In this document: one piece after another, positions 36,943 through 45,738 of the stretch
Position numbering within the stretch: position 1 is the first letter of the stretch
How the letters are laid out: each line of letters begins with the position of its first letter
DNA from: Acidobacteriota bacterium
GTDB lineage: Bacteria > Acidobacteriota > Terriglobia > Acidiferrales > UBA7541
Length of the DNA stretch: 64,000 nt
Direction: 5' to 3'
Assembly (NCBI GenBank): GCA_013289825.1
Contig: JABCZF010000011.1
Location: forward strand, 59,139 to 123,138
The notes under the pieces: model-generated
Database searches by the model: none
The model's input: only the letters and a program-made list of their open reading frames with translations
What the model was told of the DNA's origin: nothing
Position numbers and translations under genes: made by a program

Positions 36943-38835
36943 TTAATTCTCCCCTCGGCCTGCTTTAGCAGCCTGCCTCGTTTCTAGGGGAGGCTCCGGA
37001 GGTGCGGGCGCAACATTCTGCGCTGCGAAGTCTTCCGGCCCACCTTGTGCACTGAATTCGTAGGCACCGCGATAAACCATTGGTTCGGTCGCGCCAAAGT
37101 TGTCGATAGCCGGAGGGGACGAAACGGTCCATTCGAGTGTTGTGGCGCGCCACGGATTCGGGTCCTTGATCTTTTCGCCGCGCCACATGGTCCAAACAAA
37201 ATTGAAAACAAAGAGAGCTTGCGCGGCGATGGTGAGAATCGTGGCGGCGGTGACCAACGTACGTAGCGAGGTGTAGGGAGATGCGTCAAACGGAGTGCCG
37301 AACGATGGGCCGAGAACGGAGACCGCAGCCAGACCGCTCCTCGCCGCGCGCGCGTGGGCTATCAGCCCCAGCCAATGCATAGGCATGAACACGCAATAGA
37401 CTCCGGCGAAGGTGAGCCAGAAGTGGAGCTTGCCGAGAGCTTCGTTGAGACGGCGCGCGAACATTTTCGGGAACCAGAAAAACAGGGCGCCGAGAATTGC
37501 GAACGTCGCGGCGACACCCATGACCAAGTGAAAGTGGCCGGTGACGAAGTCGTCGCTGACGGCCACGGCGGCGAGATCGTTGCGAGCGAGCGAAAGTCCG
37601 GAGACGCCGCCTGCCAGGAAAAGAGAAACGAATCCGAGAGCAAAAAACATCGCCGTATTGAGCTGGATTCTTGCATTCCAAAGTGTGCCGAACCAACTGA
37701 GCAGGAGTACGCAGGCCGGCAAGCCGAGTGACGATGCCAGCAGCGAAAAAACCAGCGGAGACCACGGATTGAGGCCGCTCGAAAACATGTGCTGGCCCCA
37801 AACGAAAAAGCCGCATAGGCCGACAGCGCAAAGAGCGAGAGCCGCGGCGCGCTCGGCCCAAACGGGCTTGCGCGAAAAAGTCGAAAGCAGATGGGAGACG
37901 ATTCCGAAACACGGAAGCATGGCGACATACACTTCGGCCTGGGCGAAAAACCAGAAGAGTCGCTGCCAGAGAGAAAGCAGAGTGGCTTGCGCAAGGGACG
38001 CTGGCTGCTGCGAGAGAAAAGTGAGCGGCGAGAAGAATTGCGAGGCGAGGAGGCGGTCGGAGAGGAGAAAAACACAAGCGGCCAGGAGAATGCTGAAAAT
38101 CAATATGCTCAGAATGGCATTGATGAACCAGGCCCAAACGGTGAGGGGCATTCGCGGCAAAGTCATGCCCTTGGCGCGAAGGTCGAGCGTAGTAACGGTA
38201 AAATTGAGCGCTGTGAGCAAGGCAGCCAGGCAGAAGAGCGCGACGCTAGTGGTCCAGAGTGTGAGGCCGGCGTCTGGGGGAACGAAAAAAGCTGCGGTCA
38301 TGCCAGCCAGCGAGGCCACCGTGGCCCAAAACGAAAACAGATTCAGCGCGGGAAATGCCATTTCTCGAGCGCCGATTTCGAGAGGCAAGAAATAATTGCC
38401 GAAGCCGGCTTGCGGCGCTGTGGTGAGCACCAGGAAAACCATCAACGAGCCGTGAAGCATGGTGACAGCGGCGTAACGCTCCGGCGTGCCGCCGAATCCG
38501 GAGAGAAAAGGGATTTGCGCGGTTGGCCACACCAGGTGAATGCGCATCAGCAGCGAGAGGAACATCCCGAGAAGCACGCTGCCCAAGGCCAGCCACAGAT
38601 AGCGGAGACCGATCACTTTGTGACCGGAGTTGAAAATGGTGCGGGCTAGAAAACCGGGAGTCGGAGTTTCCGGCGCCGCGCTGCCGCCGCTAGGGTAGGT
38701 GACCATTCCGAGTGCCACTATACGCCTGACAGCTGGATGCGGGAAGCCGTCGGGGAGGAGTGGTGATTGGTGACTTGTAACCGGTGACTGGCGGAAGAGA
38801 GGAGAGTCCTGCAGCGTTTCGCTTGCCGGTGCCAT
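36943..38835 (-). CDS. Haem-copper oxidase subunit I homologue lacking CuB histidines
   Basis: 630 residues with 12 or more transmembrane helices. The haem ligands are kept: His128 in TMLHGSLMVF (low-spin haem), and His434/His436 in VTGHFHLVMG. The CuB site is not: the canonical GHPEVY is AQAEVY (Gln299 for His) and the canonical HH is QH (Gln348, His349 in FFVWGQHMF). The K-channel Lys region reads ARIQLNTAMFF. The frame is intact and the scaffold (GFGNYFLPLEIGAREMAFPA) well conserved, so this is a maintained protein rather than a decayed one. It probably cannot reduce oxygen in the normal way; electron transfer or sensing is conceivable. The exact start is uncertain: an ATG at 38703 is an alternative. 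Confidence 0.88.
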   Translation of the reverse strand: MAPASETLQDSPLFRQSPVTSHQSPLLPDGFPHPAVRRIVALGMVTYPSGGSAAPETPTPGFLARTIFNSGHKVIGLRYLWLALGSVLLGMFLSLLMRIHLVWPTAQIPFLSGFGGTPERYAAVTMLHGSLMVFLVLTTAPQAGFGNYFLPLEIGAREMAFPALNLFSFWATVASLAGMTAAFFVPPDAGLTLWTTSVALFCLAALLTALNFTVTTLDLRAKGMTLPRMPLTVWAWFINAILSILIFSILLAACVFLLSDRLLASQFFSPLTFLSQQPASLAQATLLSLWQRLFWFFAQAEVYVAMLPCFGIVSHLLSTFSRKPVWAERAAALALCAVGLCGFFVWGQHMFSSGLNPWSPLVFSLLASSLGLPACVLLLSWFGTLWNARIQLNTAMFFALGFVSLFLAGGVSGLSLARNDLAAVAVSDDFVTGHFHLVMGVAATFAILGALFFWFPKMFARRLNEALGKLHFWLTFAGVYCVFMPMHWLGLIAHARAARSGLAAVSVLGPSFGTPFDASPYTSLRTLVTAATILTIAAQALFVFNFVWTMWRGEKIKDPNPWRATTLEWTVSSPPAIDNFGATEPMVYRGAYEFSAQGGPEDFAAQNVAPAPPEPPLETRQAAKAGRGEN

Positions 38836-39152
38836 GGCGTCGAAGAACAGCGAACTGAAAGTTGGGACGATGGAGATGGAATTCTACGATTGAAGGAGGT
38901 ATGGTACCCGCCCGTGTCAGCCGCTTGCCAGTCGCGCCGCGAAGAGTAAGGCTCAGTGCGTGATCGGTCGAGCCGACCTGCCTCGAGGAGGTCCGCGTCC
39001 AAGTGGAGGGTTAGCCCGAACCGGACATCTTCCGGCGGTTCCCGAGGGCGATTCTTATACGGACAATTTGGTCTGTTCAGGAATACGGGGCGATCCGGAG
39101 GATAGGAGCAATTAAGCGGGGAGAATTGGTAGATTGTGGGTAGGAATCTTTT
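38836..39152. other. Divergent intergenic region
   Basis: 317 bp between the reverse-strand subunit I-like gene and the forward DMT exporter. No gene, and specifically no subunit II reading frame with a CuA motif, is visible here. Confidence 0.5.
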
Positions 39153-40094
39153 ATGGAAGCCGCCAGCCATCGTCCGACCTGGAAGACGTTGTTGGCGTTC
39201 GCAATTATTTATTTTGTGTGGGGATCCACATTTCTCGCCATTCGCGTCGGCGTACGCGAAGTTCCGCCATTTCTTTTGGCAGCGATGCGGTTCCTGATAG
39301 CGGGAGCCGTTCTGTGTGGCTGGACGATCGCCCGTGGCGAGCGCTCACCGAACGGGCGCCAATGGGCGTCTCTAGCTTTACTCGCCGTGCTGATCTTTGT
39401 GCTCGACTACGGACTTTTGTTTTGGGCCGAGCAGCGCGTGCCTTCCGGCGTTGCCGCGGTCATGATGGCCACGATCCCGGCGTTCATGGCGGTGTCGGAG
39501 ATCGTTTTTCTGCGAACACAGAGACTGACTCTCCGCTTGGCCTTGGCGCTGCTGATTGGCATCGGGGGAGTGCTGGTGCTGGCCAGCCGCTCGTTGAACG
39601 TCGACGGGACCCCCATAGACAGGGTGGGCGCCGTGGCGCTGATTTTTGCGTCGATGAGCTGGTCTGTCGCTTCGGCGCTGATGCGTAAACTGCCGCTCCC
39701 CGCTTCCAAGACTATGAGCTCGGGAGCGCAGATGTTTGCCGGCGGAATGTTTCTGGGTCTCACGTCGGTCGGGCTGGGCGAATTTCGTAATTTTCATCCG
39801 TCGAACGTTTCGCGCGGAGCGTGGCTCTCATTGCTTTACCTGATTGTCGCGGGTTCCATCATGGGGTTCACCGCTTACGTCTGGCTGCTTCATCATGAAT
39901 CGCCAACAAAGGTCGGGACTTACGCTTACGTGAATCCGGTTGTGGCCGTCCTGGTGGGATATTTCCTGGGAGGCGAAGCGCTGAACTTGCGAACCATTCT
40001 GGGGAGTCTGTTTGTTTTGATCAGCGTGGTGGTGATCACTACGACGAGAGCGGGGCAGGCCATAGCGGGAGCTTTCGTGGAAGATCCGGGCTGA
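39153..40094 (+). CDS. EamA/DMT-superfamily exporter
   Basis: 313 residues with ten hydrophobic helices arranged as two EamA repeats. Typical features: IIYFVWGSTFLAIRVGVREV at the N-terminus, FLIAGAVLCGW, and in the second repeat AYVNPVVAVLVGYFLGGEAL. Drug/metabolite transporters of this type export amino acids, purines or small drugs; the substrate cannot be told. TAGGAA precedes the ATG. Confidence 0.9.
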   Translation: MEAASHRPTWKTLLAFAIIYFVWGSTFLAIRVGVREVPPFLLAAMRFLIAGAVLCGWTIARGERSPNGRQWASLALLAVLIFVLDYGLLFWAEQRVPSGVAAVMMATIPAFMAVSEIVFLRTQRLTLRLALALLIGIGGVLVLASRSLNVDGTPIDRVGAVALIFASMSWSVASALMRKLPLPASKTMSSGAQMFAGGMFLGLTSVGLGEFRNFHPSNVSRGAWLSLLYLIVAGSIMGFTAYVWLLHHESPTKVGTYAYVNPVVAVLVGYFLGGEALNLRTILGSLFVLISVVVITTTRAGQAIAGAFVEDPG

Positions 40095-40195
40095 CAGATG
40101 ATCCGTCGCGTTGCGGACATTTGCAGTTTCGCCGTTGTGCGGTCAAATCGAAGGCGCTGAACGTATCTAGAAAAAGGATTGGCAGCCGCGAAGGA

Positions 40196-40678
40196 CTAGG
40201 GTGCTGGCGCGATGATCAACGCACAAGACGAAGTGAGTTGGATGGCCTTGTACAAGGTGCGGTACAAGGGACAATTCATGGCATAGAACCCATGCACGCG
40301 GTCGACAATTTCGCGGAACTCTGGCGAGGCTGCCAATTGCATGGCAACGTGAATGCGTCGAATCACCAAGACGCCGTCCTCGGTCTCCACTTCTCCAGTA
40401 ACGTCCGCAGTGAGCTTGCCGTTACTTGCATCAATCTGTCGCGCTTCCAGCGCGCCGCCAAAAGTGCCCATCATTCAACCAGCCGTTGAAGCGATCACAT
40501 AGTCTATGGTCGCCGCGTGGGATTCTCCAATTTTTGCCGGGTCGACCTTGTAGTGCTTCGCGATTCCGCCGTGCACACTGAAAATGACCGGTTGTGACTC
40601 ACCGGGCAAATAAGCGATGCGCAATGGCCCCATCTTACGCTCAATTCTTATTTTGGAAACGTACACGACCTCGGACAT
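40196..40678 (-). CDS. OsmC-family protein with in-frame TGA, candidate selenoprotein
   Basis: 160 codons if the TGA at 40475-40477 (codon 68) is read through. The ATG at 40678 follows GGGAGG by six bases. Up to the TGA the protein reads ATIDYVIASTAG; directly after it, in the same frame, MMGTFGGALEARQ, then TGEVETEDGVLVIRRIHV and the second conserved cysteine in MNCPLY (residue 136). In this OsmC subfamily the residue between those two segments is the redox cysteine, so a TGA there fits selenocysteine. OsmC-like selenoproteins are known from marine metagenomes. OsmC enzymes detoxify organic hydroperoxides. The alternative is a nonsense mutation of a Cys codon. No selA/B/C/D lies in this window. 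Confidence 0.8.
40440..40454 (-). promoter_or_regulatory. Candidate bacterial SECIS hairpin
   Basis: On the reverse strand, 20 bases after the TGA, CGCGC and GCGCG form a 5-bp stem closing the loop TGGAA, whose second base is G. The loop starts 25 bases after the TGA, within the range usual for bacterial SECIS elements. The stem coincides with the codons for ALEAR, which are GC-rich anyway, so chance is possible. Confidence 0.45.
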
Positions 40679-40721
40679 AGCCGACCTCCCGACCGGTCTG
40701 GCATGCAAACAGCGGACCGAG

Positions 40722-40841
40722 CAGTGGACCGCGCCCCGTCACCGCAATGAACCCCGCGGTGCTGGTAGCAACTCCCTGGATTGGCGTGGACGCGAAATGG
40801 AACTCTTCGATGTACACGCCGGGAGTGCGAGGCGCCATCAT
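40722..40841 (-). pseudogene. Tail-sheath protein N-terminal fragment
   Basis: About 40 codons matching the N-terminus of contractile tail sheath proteins: MAPRTPGVYIEEFHF, then IQGVATSTAGFIAVTGRGP. After this the frame runs on to 40641 with unrelated residues, and the OsmC start lies inside that tail. No other sheath, tube or baseplate gene is nearby. It is best read as the remnant of a prophage or contractile injection system gene. Confidence 0.6.
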
Positions 40842-41033
40842 AGGTCAAGAGGTTAAAGGGTGGATGGCCGGAGCGCAAGATGGGCTTTCGCGTTTCCAAC
40901 CATTGATTTTTCTCGGCTTGCGGTAGTACTCGAAATGTGGCTGTCGCGAGTCGACTGAAGATGGCCACTTTGTGCACGGATGGGAGTTGACTCTGGTCTT
41001 GCGTCTCGACGAGAATTTGTCGAGGTCAAACAA

Positions 41034-41777
41034 ATGGTTGTGAGTACCGAATACGTGGACATTTCTCTGGCGGGTTCGCCGATGCGAACCTTCGTTGCTG
41101 CGCCGAAAGCCGAAGGCGAATATCCCGGCATTTGGTGCTATTCCGACATTTTTCAACTCACACCGCCATTGCTGCGCACGTGCGTGCGGCTGGCCGGGTA
41201 TGGATTTGTCGCCGCCGCGCCGGAAATTTATAGCCGCATCGAACCGCCGGGAACGGTGATCCCCTTTGATGACGCCGGGCGCACGCGCGGACAGCAAGAC
41301 GCCGCGAAGACTCCGGTCGCGCATTTTGATGCCGATTGCCGCGCTGGGCTGGACTGGCTTTCCAAGCACCCTAAAGTGGGGCGCGGGAAAATCGGCGTGG
41401 TGGGTTTCTGCATCGGCGGGCACCTCGCCTTTCGGGCTGCGTTCCAGCCCGACGTGCGCGCAACCGTGTGTTACTACGGCACGGGCATCCATGACGGGAA
41501 GCTCGGTCAGGACGCAGATGCGGGTTCGTTGGCACGCGCAAAAGAAATACGCGCTGAACTTCTAATGATCTTCGGGACCAAGGACCCGCACGTGCCCGAT
41601 GCGGGACGTGCGACCGTTGATCGTGGACTGCGTAACTCCAGTGCGCGTTATAACACGCTTTTGTACCCCGCGGAGCACGCCTTCACGCGGGATGAAGGGC
41701 CGCGATTCGATCCGGAGGCGACGGACCTGGCGTTCGCCGAGACGATTCGCTTATTCCGTAGAGTTTTCCACGATTGA
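41034..41777 (+). CDS. Dienelactone hydrolase family protein
   Basis: 247 residues from the ATG at 41034; an earlier in-frame codon at 40980 lacks support. Alpha/beta-hydrolase fold with the cysteine nucleophile in IGVVGFCIGGHLAF, the Asp in FGTKDPHVPD and the His in YPAEHAFTRDEGPRF, the DLH triad. The family opens dienelactones or hydrolyses related esters in aromatic degradation; the true substrate is not deducible since no pathway genes flank it. Confidence 0.9.
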   Translation: MVVSTEYVDISLAGSPMRTFVAAPKAEGEYPGIWCYSDIFQLTPPLLRTCVRLAGYGFVAAAPEIYSRIEPPGTVIPFDDAGRTRGQQDAAKTPVAHFDADCRAGLDWLSKHPKVGRGKIGVVGFCIGGHLAFRAAFQPDVRATVCYYGTGIHDGKLGQDADAGSLARAKEIRAELLMIFGTKDPHVPDAGRATVDRGLRNSSARYNTLLYPAEHAFTRDEGPRFDPEATDLAFAETIRLFRRVFHD

Positions 41778-41902
41778 AGATCCCGCGCAGACAATCTTCG
41801 CGAGCGGCGAGCAAGGAGAGCTGCCTGCGATACCCCCAACCTAAACACGAGCACGACAACGGAACGAAAAGCCGAGGAACTTGCGACAGAAGATTCGCGT
41901 GG

Positions 41903-42937
41903 TCAGGGCAACTGCGCTCCCTCGGTCCCCACGTAGACGGCGTAGAGAGACTGGCTGGCAGCCATGAAGAGGCGGTTTTTCCTGGCGCCACCGAAGCAGA
42001 GGTTCGCGCAAGATTCCGGGAGATGAATTTTGCCAATGAGCGTGGCGTCGGGAGCAAAGATGTGGACGCCGTTGTAGTTTTCTCCCGCCCATCCGGCGGC
42101 GGACCAGACGTTGCCATCTACATCGCAGCGAATGCCGTCGGAATTGCCTGGGGACATATCCACAAACATGCGGCCATTCTTGAGGCGGGCGCCATCGACT
42201 ACGTCATAGACGCGAATCTGGTGCGCATCGGTGGGATGCCGAGGAACCCCGGTGTCGACGATGTAGAGAAGTTTTTCGTCGGGAGAGAAGCAGATGCCGT
42301 TGGGCTTATCCATGTCCGTGGCCACGACAGTGACCTCGCGCGTTTTCGGATCCAGACGGTAAACGTTGGCGGGAAGTTCGAAGGGGGCTTTGTGGCCTTC
42401 GTAATTCGACATGATGCCATAGCCGGGATCGGTGAACCAGATGGCACCGTCGGAATGCACGGCGAGATCATTGGGGGCGTTGAGTCTCTTTTCTTGAAAA
42501 CGATCCATCAGCACGGTAATGCTGCCGTCGTATTCAGTGCGGGTCAGTCGCCGCGAATCGTGCTCACAGGTGAGCAGGCGGCCCTGGCGATCGCGGAAGT
42601 TGCCGTTGCTGTAATTCGAAGGGCTGCGAAAGACGGAGACTTCTCCGGTATCCTCGAGCCATCGCAGCATGCGGTTGTTGGGAATATCGCTGAAGAGGAG
42701 ATAGCGGCCATCGCCAAACCAGACGGGGCCTTCCGCCCAGCGCGTGCCGGTGTAGAGGCGCTCGACCGCCGCGTTGCCAACTTTGTATTTTGCGAAGCGC
42801 GGATCAATGACTTCGACGGCGGGATCGGGATAGAGGACGGGAGTTTTCTGGGATTGCTCGGCGGCACGCGCCAGTGGTTGGAACGCCATGGCCGTCGCGG
42901 CGCTGGCGGTAAGGTTCATGAACGCCCGTCTCTGCAT
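41903..42937 (-). CDS. SMP-30/gluconolactonase-like protein, exported
   Basis: 344 residues. The N-terminus MQRRAFMNLTASAATAMAFQ resembles a Tat-type signal. The rest is a six-bladed beta-propeller of the SMP-30/LRE group, with WAEGPVWFGDGRYLLFSDIP and the metal-site segments RLNAPNDLAVHSDGAIWFTD and DGIRCDVDGNVWSA. These proteins hydrolyse sugar lactones with a divalent metal. No sugar pathway genes adjoin. Confidence 0.87.
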   Translation of the reverse strand: MQRRAFMNLTASAATAMAFQPLARAAEQSQKTPVLYPDPAVEVIDPRFAKYKVGNAAVERLYTGTRWAEGPVWFGDGRYLLFSDIPNNRMLRWLEDTGEVSVFRSPSNYSNGNFRDRQGRLLTCEHDSRRLTRTEYDGSITVLMDRFQEKRLNAPNDLAVHSDGAIWFTDPGYGIMSNYEGHKAPFELPANVYRLDPKTREVTVVATDMDKPNGICFSPDEKLLYIVDTGVPRHPTDAHQIRVYDVVDGARLKNGRMFVDMSPGNSDGIRCDVDGNVWSAAGWAGENYNGVHIFAPDATLIGKIHLPESCANLCFGGARKNRLFMAASQSLYAVYVGTEGAQLP

Positions 42938-43159
42938 CGGTCACCTTCCGGCGGAGAATCCGCTGCGACGCACAATATCATGGGCTGTTGTGTCGTGGCA
43001 TCAGCCGATTGCGATACGTCGGGGTTGAATAGATGCCGGGGCGCCGTTTCCGTGAGGGGGCGCCTTTACTCAACTGAGCAGCAGGATTTTAAGACAAGTG
43101 ATTTGCGCCTCGGAGGCAGAAATTCGCGACGCGGCTAATCGTTCAGCGGAGGCGCGGGA

Positions 43160-43705
43160 TCAGACTCTGCTGGCTTTGACGTGAATCTCTTCGTTGCGGA
43201 GGCGGTCACATTCGGAATTGAGGGATTTCGCGAGCCATTGGTCAGGGTCTTGATCGGTGCGGTAGGAGCGGGCGTGTTCGGCGACGCGCTGCATAACCAC
43301 CGAGCGGACCTTCTCGGAGACCACGCCGGATTCGAAGTGACGTGCGATGGCCGAGCGAATGAGCTCGGCGTTGGTGGCGCAGAGGGATGTCAAGGCCAGG
43401 GCGTCGTGCTTATCGGTGGCGAGGCGAATGAGGGCGTCGCGGTTTGTCATTGCTGCGCCTTGCCGCGACGTTTGCGTAATCCATTCCTCCAGAGCGGGCA
43501 CCGTGCGAAAAGTCTTGGAGTTTATTTTCCAGGGGATGCTGGCCCAGAAGACGGTGACACTGTTGGTGAGGCTGTCGAGACACATGCGGTCTTCGGCGTT
43601 AGCGGTGGGCTTCTTCAGCCAGAGAACGGTTCCGTCGTCGGTTTCTTCCACGTCAACGAATCCATTGCTCCGTGCAAGGTCTTGGAATGCTTTGAGTTTT
43701 TCCAT
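43160..43705 (-). CDS. Conserved hypothetical protein
   Basis: 181 residues. The N-terminal half is mixed alpha/beta (GFVDVEETDDGTVLWLKKPT, then TVFWASIPWKINSKTFRTV) and the C-terminal half helical, with VRSVVMQRVAEHARSYRTDQ. No signal peptide or known motif. The reverse-strand ATG at 43705 is followed directly by the conserved-looking MEKLKAFQDLARSNG. The 266 bp upstream to 43972 hold no supported gene. Confidence 0.6.
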   Translation of the reverse strand: MEKLKAFQDLARSNGFVDVEETDDGTVLWLKKPTANAEDRMCLDSLTNSVTVFWASIPWKINSKTFRTVPALEEWITQTSRQGAAMTNRDALIRLATDKHDALALTSLCATNAELIRSAIARHFESGVVSEKVRSVVMQRVAEHARSYRTDQDPDQWLAKSLNSECDRLRNEEIHVKASRV

Positions 43706-43971
43706 AGCAATTTCAGTTTACGCTCAATCGAGCATGGCGCCGGTTAGATTTCACGAGTATTCCAAGCTGGCTAGCACGCAAACGACAAGGGACTAAAGGC
43801 TGTACCATTTTGGAAAAGCCCTCATGGGGGGCGAGTTCACGCTTTAGGGGAGACGCGCGCGGCGTAAAGTGCCCCGGCGGATGCAAATGAGAAAGCCATG
43901 TTGCGGATCGAGCTTGCCGGGGGTTTAGTGTACCGCCTTGGTTCAACTTGTCGGAGGCTCGTTGCGGTTCC

Positions 43972-45285
43972 TTATCGATGATCCTGGCGGTAGACCGTGC
44001 CGCCTTTCATCACGAAGCTGACTTTTTGGAGGACGCTGACATCGTTCAGCGGATCGCCCGGAACAGCAATGATATCCGCGAGATAGCCTGATTTGAGAGC
44101 ACCGATTTGATCTTGCCAGCCGAGTAGCTTTGCGCCACTGAGCAGGTCGGCCTGGAGGGCGGCGAGCGGGGTCATGCCGTATTTGACCATGAGGGTGAGT
44201 TCGCGGGCTTGGGTGCCGTGCGGAAATGGGCCGACATCAGAGCCTACCGCCATGGGAACGCCGGCGGCGAGTTGCTTGCGAAATTCTTGGGCATGGAAGT
44301 CCTGCATGCGGCGTTCGCGTTCGGATTGAGCAGGAGTGGCGGCGTGATCGGCGAAGTATTCCGCGATGGCGAAAGTAGGAACGGCGAAGATCTGTTTTTC
44401 GCGCATTAAACGCATGGTTTCTTCGCTGAGTTGGTAGGCGTGGTCGATCGAGACTACGCCTGCGCGGGCTGCATAGAGAGTGCCGGGCTCACCGGTGGCG
44501 TGGACGGCAACGTGTTTGCCGCTGCGTGAGGCTTCTTCGACGGCGGCGTGGAGTTCGGCTTCGGTGTACTGGAAGGGCGTGGAGAAGTGGCCGTCCCGGA
44601 GAGAGTCGGGGCCTGTTTCGTAGACCTTGATGAAATCGGCGCCTTCTTTAAATTGCTGACGGATTACGGTGACGAGTTCGGCGGCGTTGTTGGCGTAGGT
44701 GGCGTTGGACAGGACGTGCTGGTCGGGATTGTAGCGGATGGCGTCTTCGTGCCCGCCGAGAATGTCGACGGCGTTGCCGCTGATGCGCAGGCGCGGGCCG
44801 GGAATTAAACTGTGATTGATGGCGTTGCGGATGGCGGTGTCGGCGGAGCCTGCGCCTTCGGTGCCCATGTCGCGCTCGGCGGTGAAGCCCGCCATCAAAT
44901 CATCGCGGGCAGCCAGCAGCGCGGAAATCGTGCGCTCCGGTACGGACTCTTCGACGGTTTGCAGATCTTCGGCGCCGGGATGGAGGAAGAGGTGAACGTG
45001 AACGTCGATCAACCCGGGGAGAAGAGTGGTGTCGCCCAGGTCGATGACTTCGGCTGCAGCGGGGTGTTTGACGACGGAACCCACCTCGACGATGCGCTCG
45101 TCTTCGACGAGGACTTCGCCGGGAGAGACTATTTTTCCGGATTCGATGTCGAGGAGGCGTGCGGCATGCAACACCGCGGCATGCTTCGATCCGGCCGGCA
45201 GGGATTGCGCCAAACCAGGAGAGAAGAGAACGCAGGAAAGCAATGCAAAGGACAACGGTGCCAGGAGGGCAGACTTTGATTTCAT
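43972..45285 (-). CDS. Exported amidohydrolase
   Basis: 437 residues. Signal peptide LSFALLSCVLFSPGLAQSLP. Metal-dependent amidohydrolase core: HxH in LIDVHVHLFLHPG, the bridging Lys in FIKVYETGPDSL, His in VAVHATGEPG and SIDHAYQLSE, and Asp in AVGSDVGPFPHG. The C-terminus SGYLADIIAVPGDPLNDVSV is typical of imidazolonepropionase/prolidase-like members. Substrate unknown, probably a cyclic amide or dipeptide in the periplasm. Confidence 0.9.
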   Translation of the reverse strand: MKSKSALLAPLSFALLSCVLFSPGLAQSLPAGSKHAAVLHAARLLDIESGKIVSPGEVLVEDERIVEVGSVVKHPAAAEVIDLGDTTLLPGLIDVHVHLFLHPGAEDLQTVEESVPERTISALLAARDDLMAGFTAERDMGTEGAGSADTAIRNAINHSLIPGPRLRISGNAVDILGGHEDAIRYNPDQHVLSNATYANNAAELVTVIRQQFKEGADFIKVYETGPDSLRDGHFSTPFQYTEAELHAAVEEASRSGKHVAVHATGEPGTLYAARAGVVSIDHAYQLSEETMRLMREKQIFAVPTFAIAEYFADHAATPAQSERERRMQDFHAQEFRKQLAAGVPMAVGSDVGPFPHGTQARELTLMVKYGMTPLAALQADLLSGAKLLGWQDQIGALKSGYLADIIAVPGDPLNDVSVLQKVSFVMKGGTVYRQDHR

Positions 45286-45738
45286 AGTGCCCGAAATGAT
45301 AGCACTCCCGCTTTTATCTCCGGCACAGAGTCGCGGAATGAAGTGGAGATGGACCGGCGGCGTGACACGCGGCGACCAACTGGTGACTTTGGAGCCATTG
45401 CGTGATGGAACCGTGCGCGCGCGGCTGGGCGTTACTCAGGATCTGGACGGCGAGCTGGCGGGGACGCCGAAGATAGTTCTTGAACTCCTCCTGGGAAAGA
45501 TAGGCCTGCAACAGGCGCGTGCAAACAGGATCGAGTATAAGGGCGATCCCAACGTTTTGCGAAGAGTGACCGCGCACAACACAACTGCTTGGCCTGGGAC
45601 CTCTGGAACAAATTCCTGATTCTAATAATGCGTGAATTGGCAGAGGGGGGAAGAGCGCACCCGCTAGTCCGCTCTCCTTTGTCCGCGACGACAGAGCGTG
45701 CTACGCTGCGCGCGCGATTTGAAAGAAGGAGATTCTGG

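Noticed and set aside
37286..38649. Several long frames on other strands/frames across the subunit I-like gene
   Set aside because: Arg/Ser-rich, no domain, and fully inside a well-conserved membrane protein gene; shadows of GC-rich coding.
40641..40721. Rest of the tail-sheath frame
   Set aside because: Residues after VTGRGPL do not match sheath proteins and overlap the OsmC start region.
41774..43138. 454-codon forward frame across the SMP-30 gene
   Set aside because: Antisense to a recognisable six-bladed propeller gene; no homology of its own.
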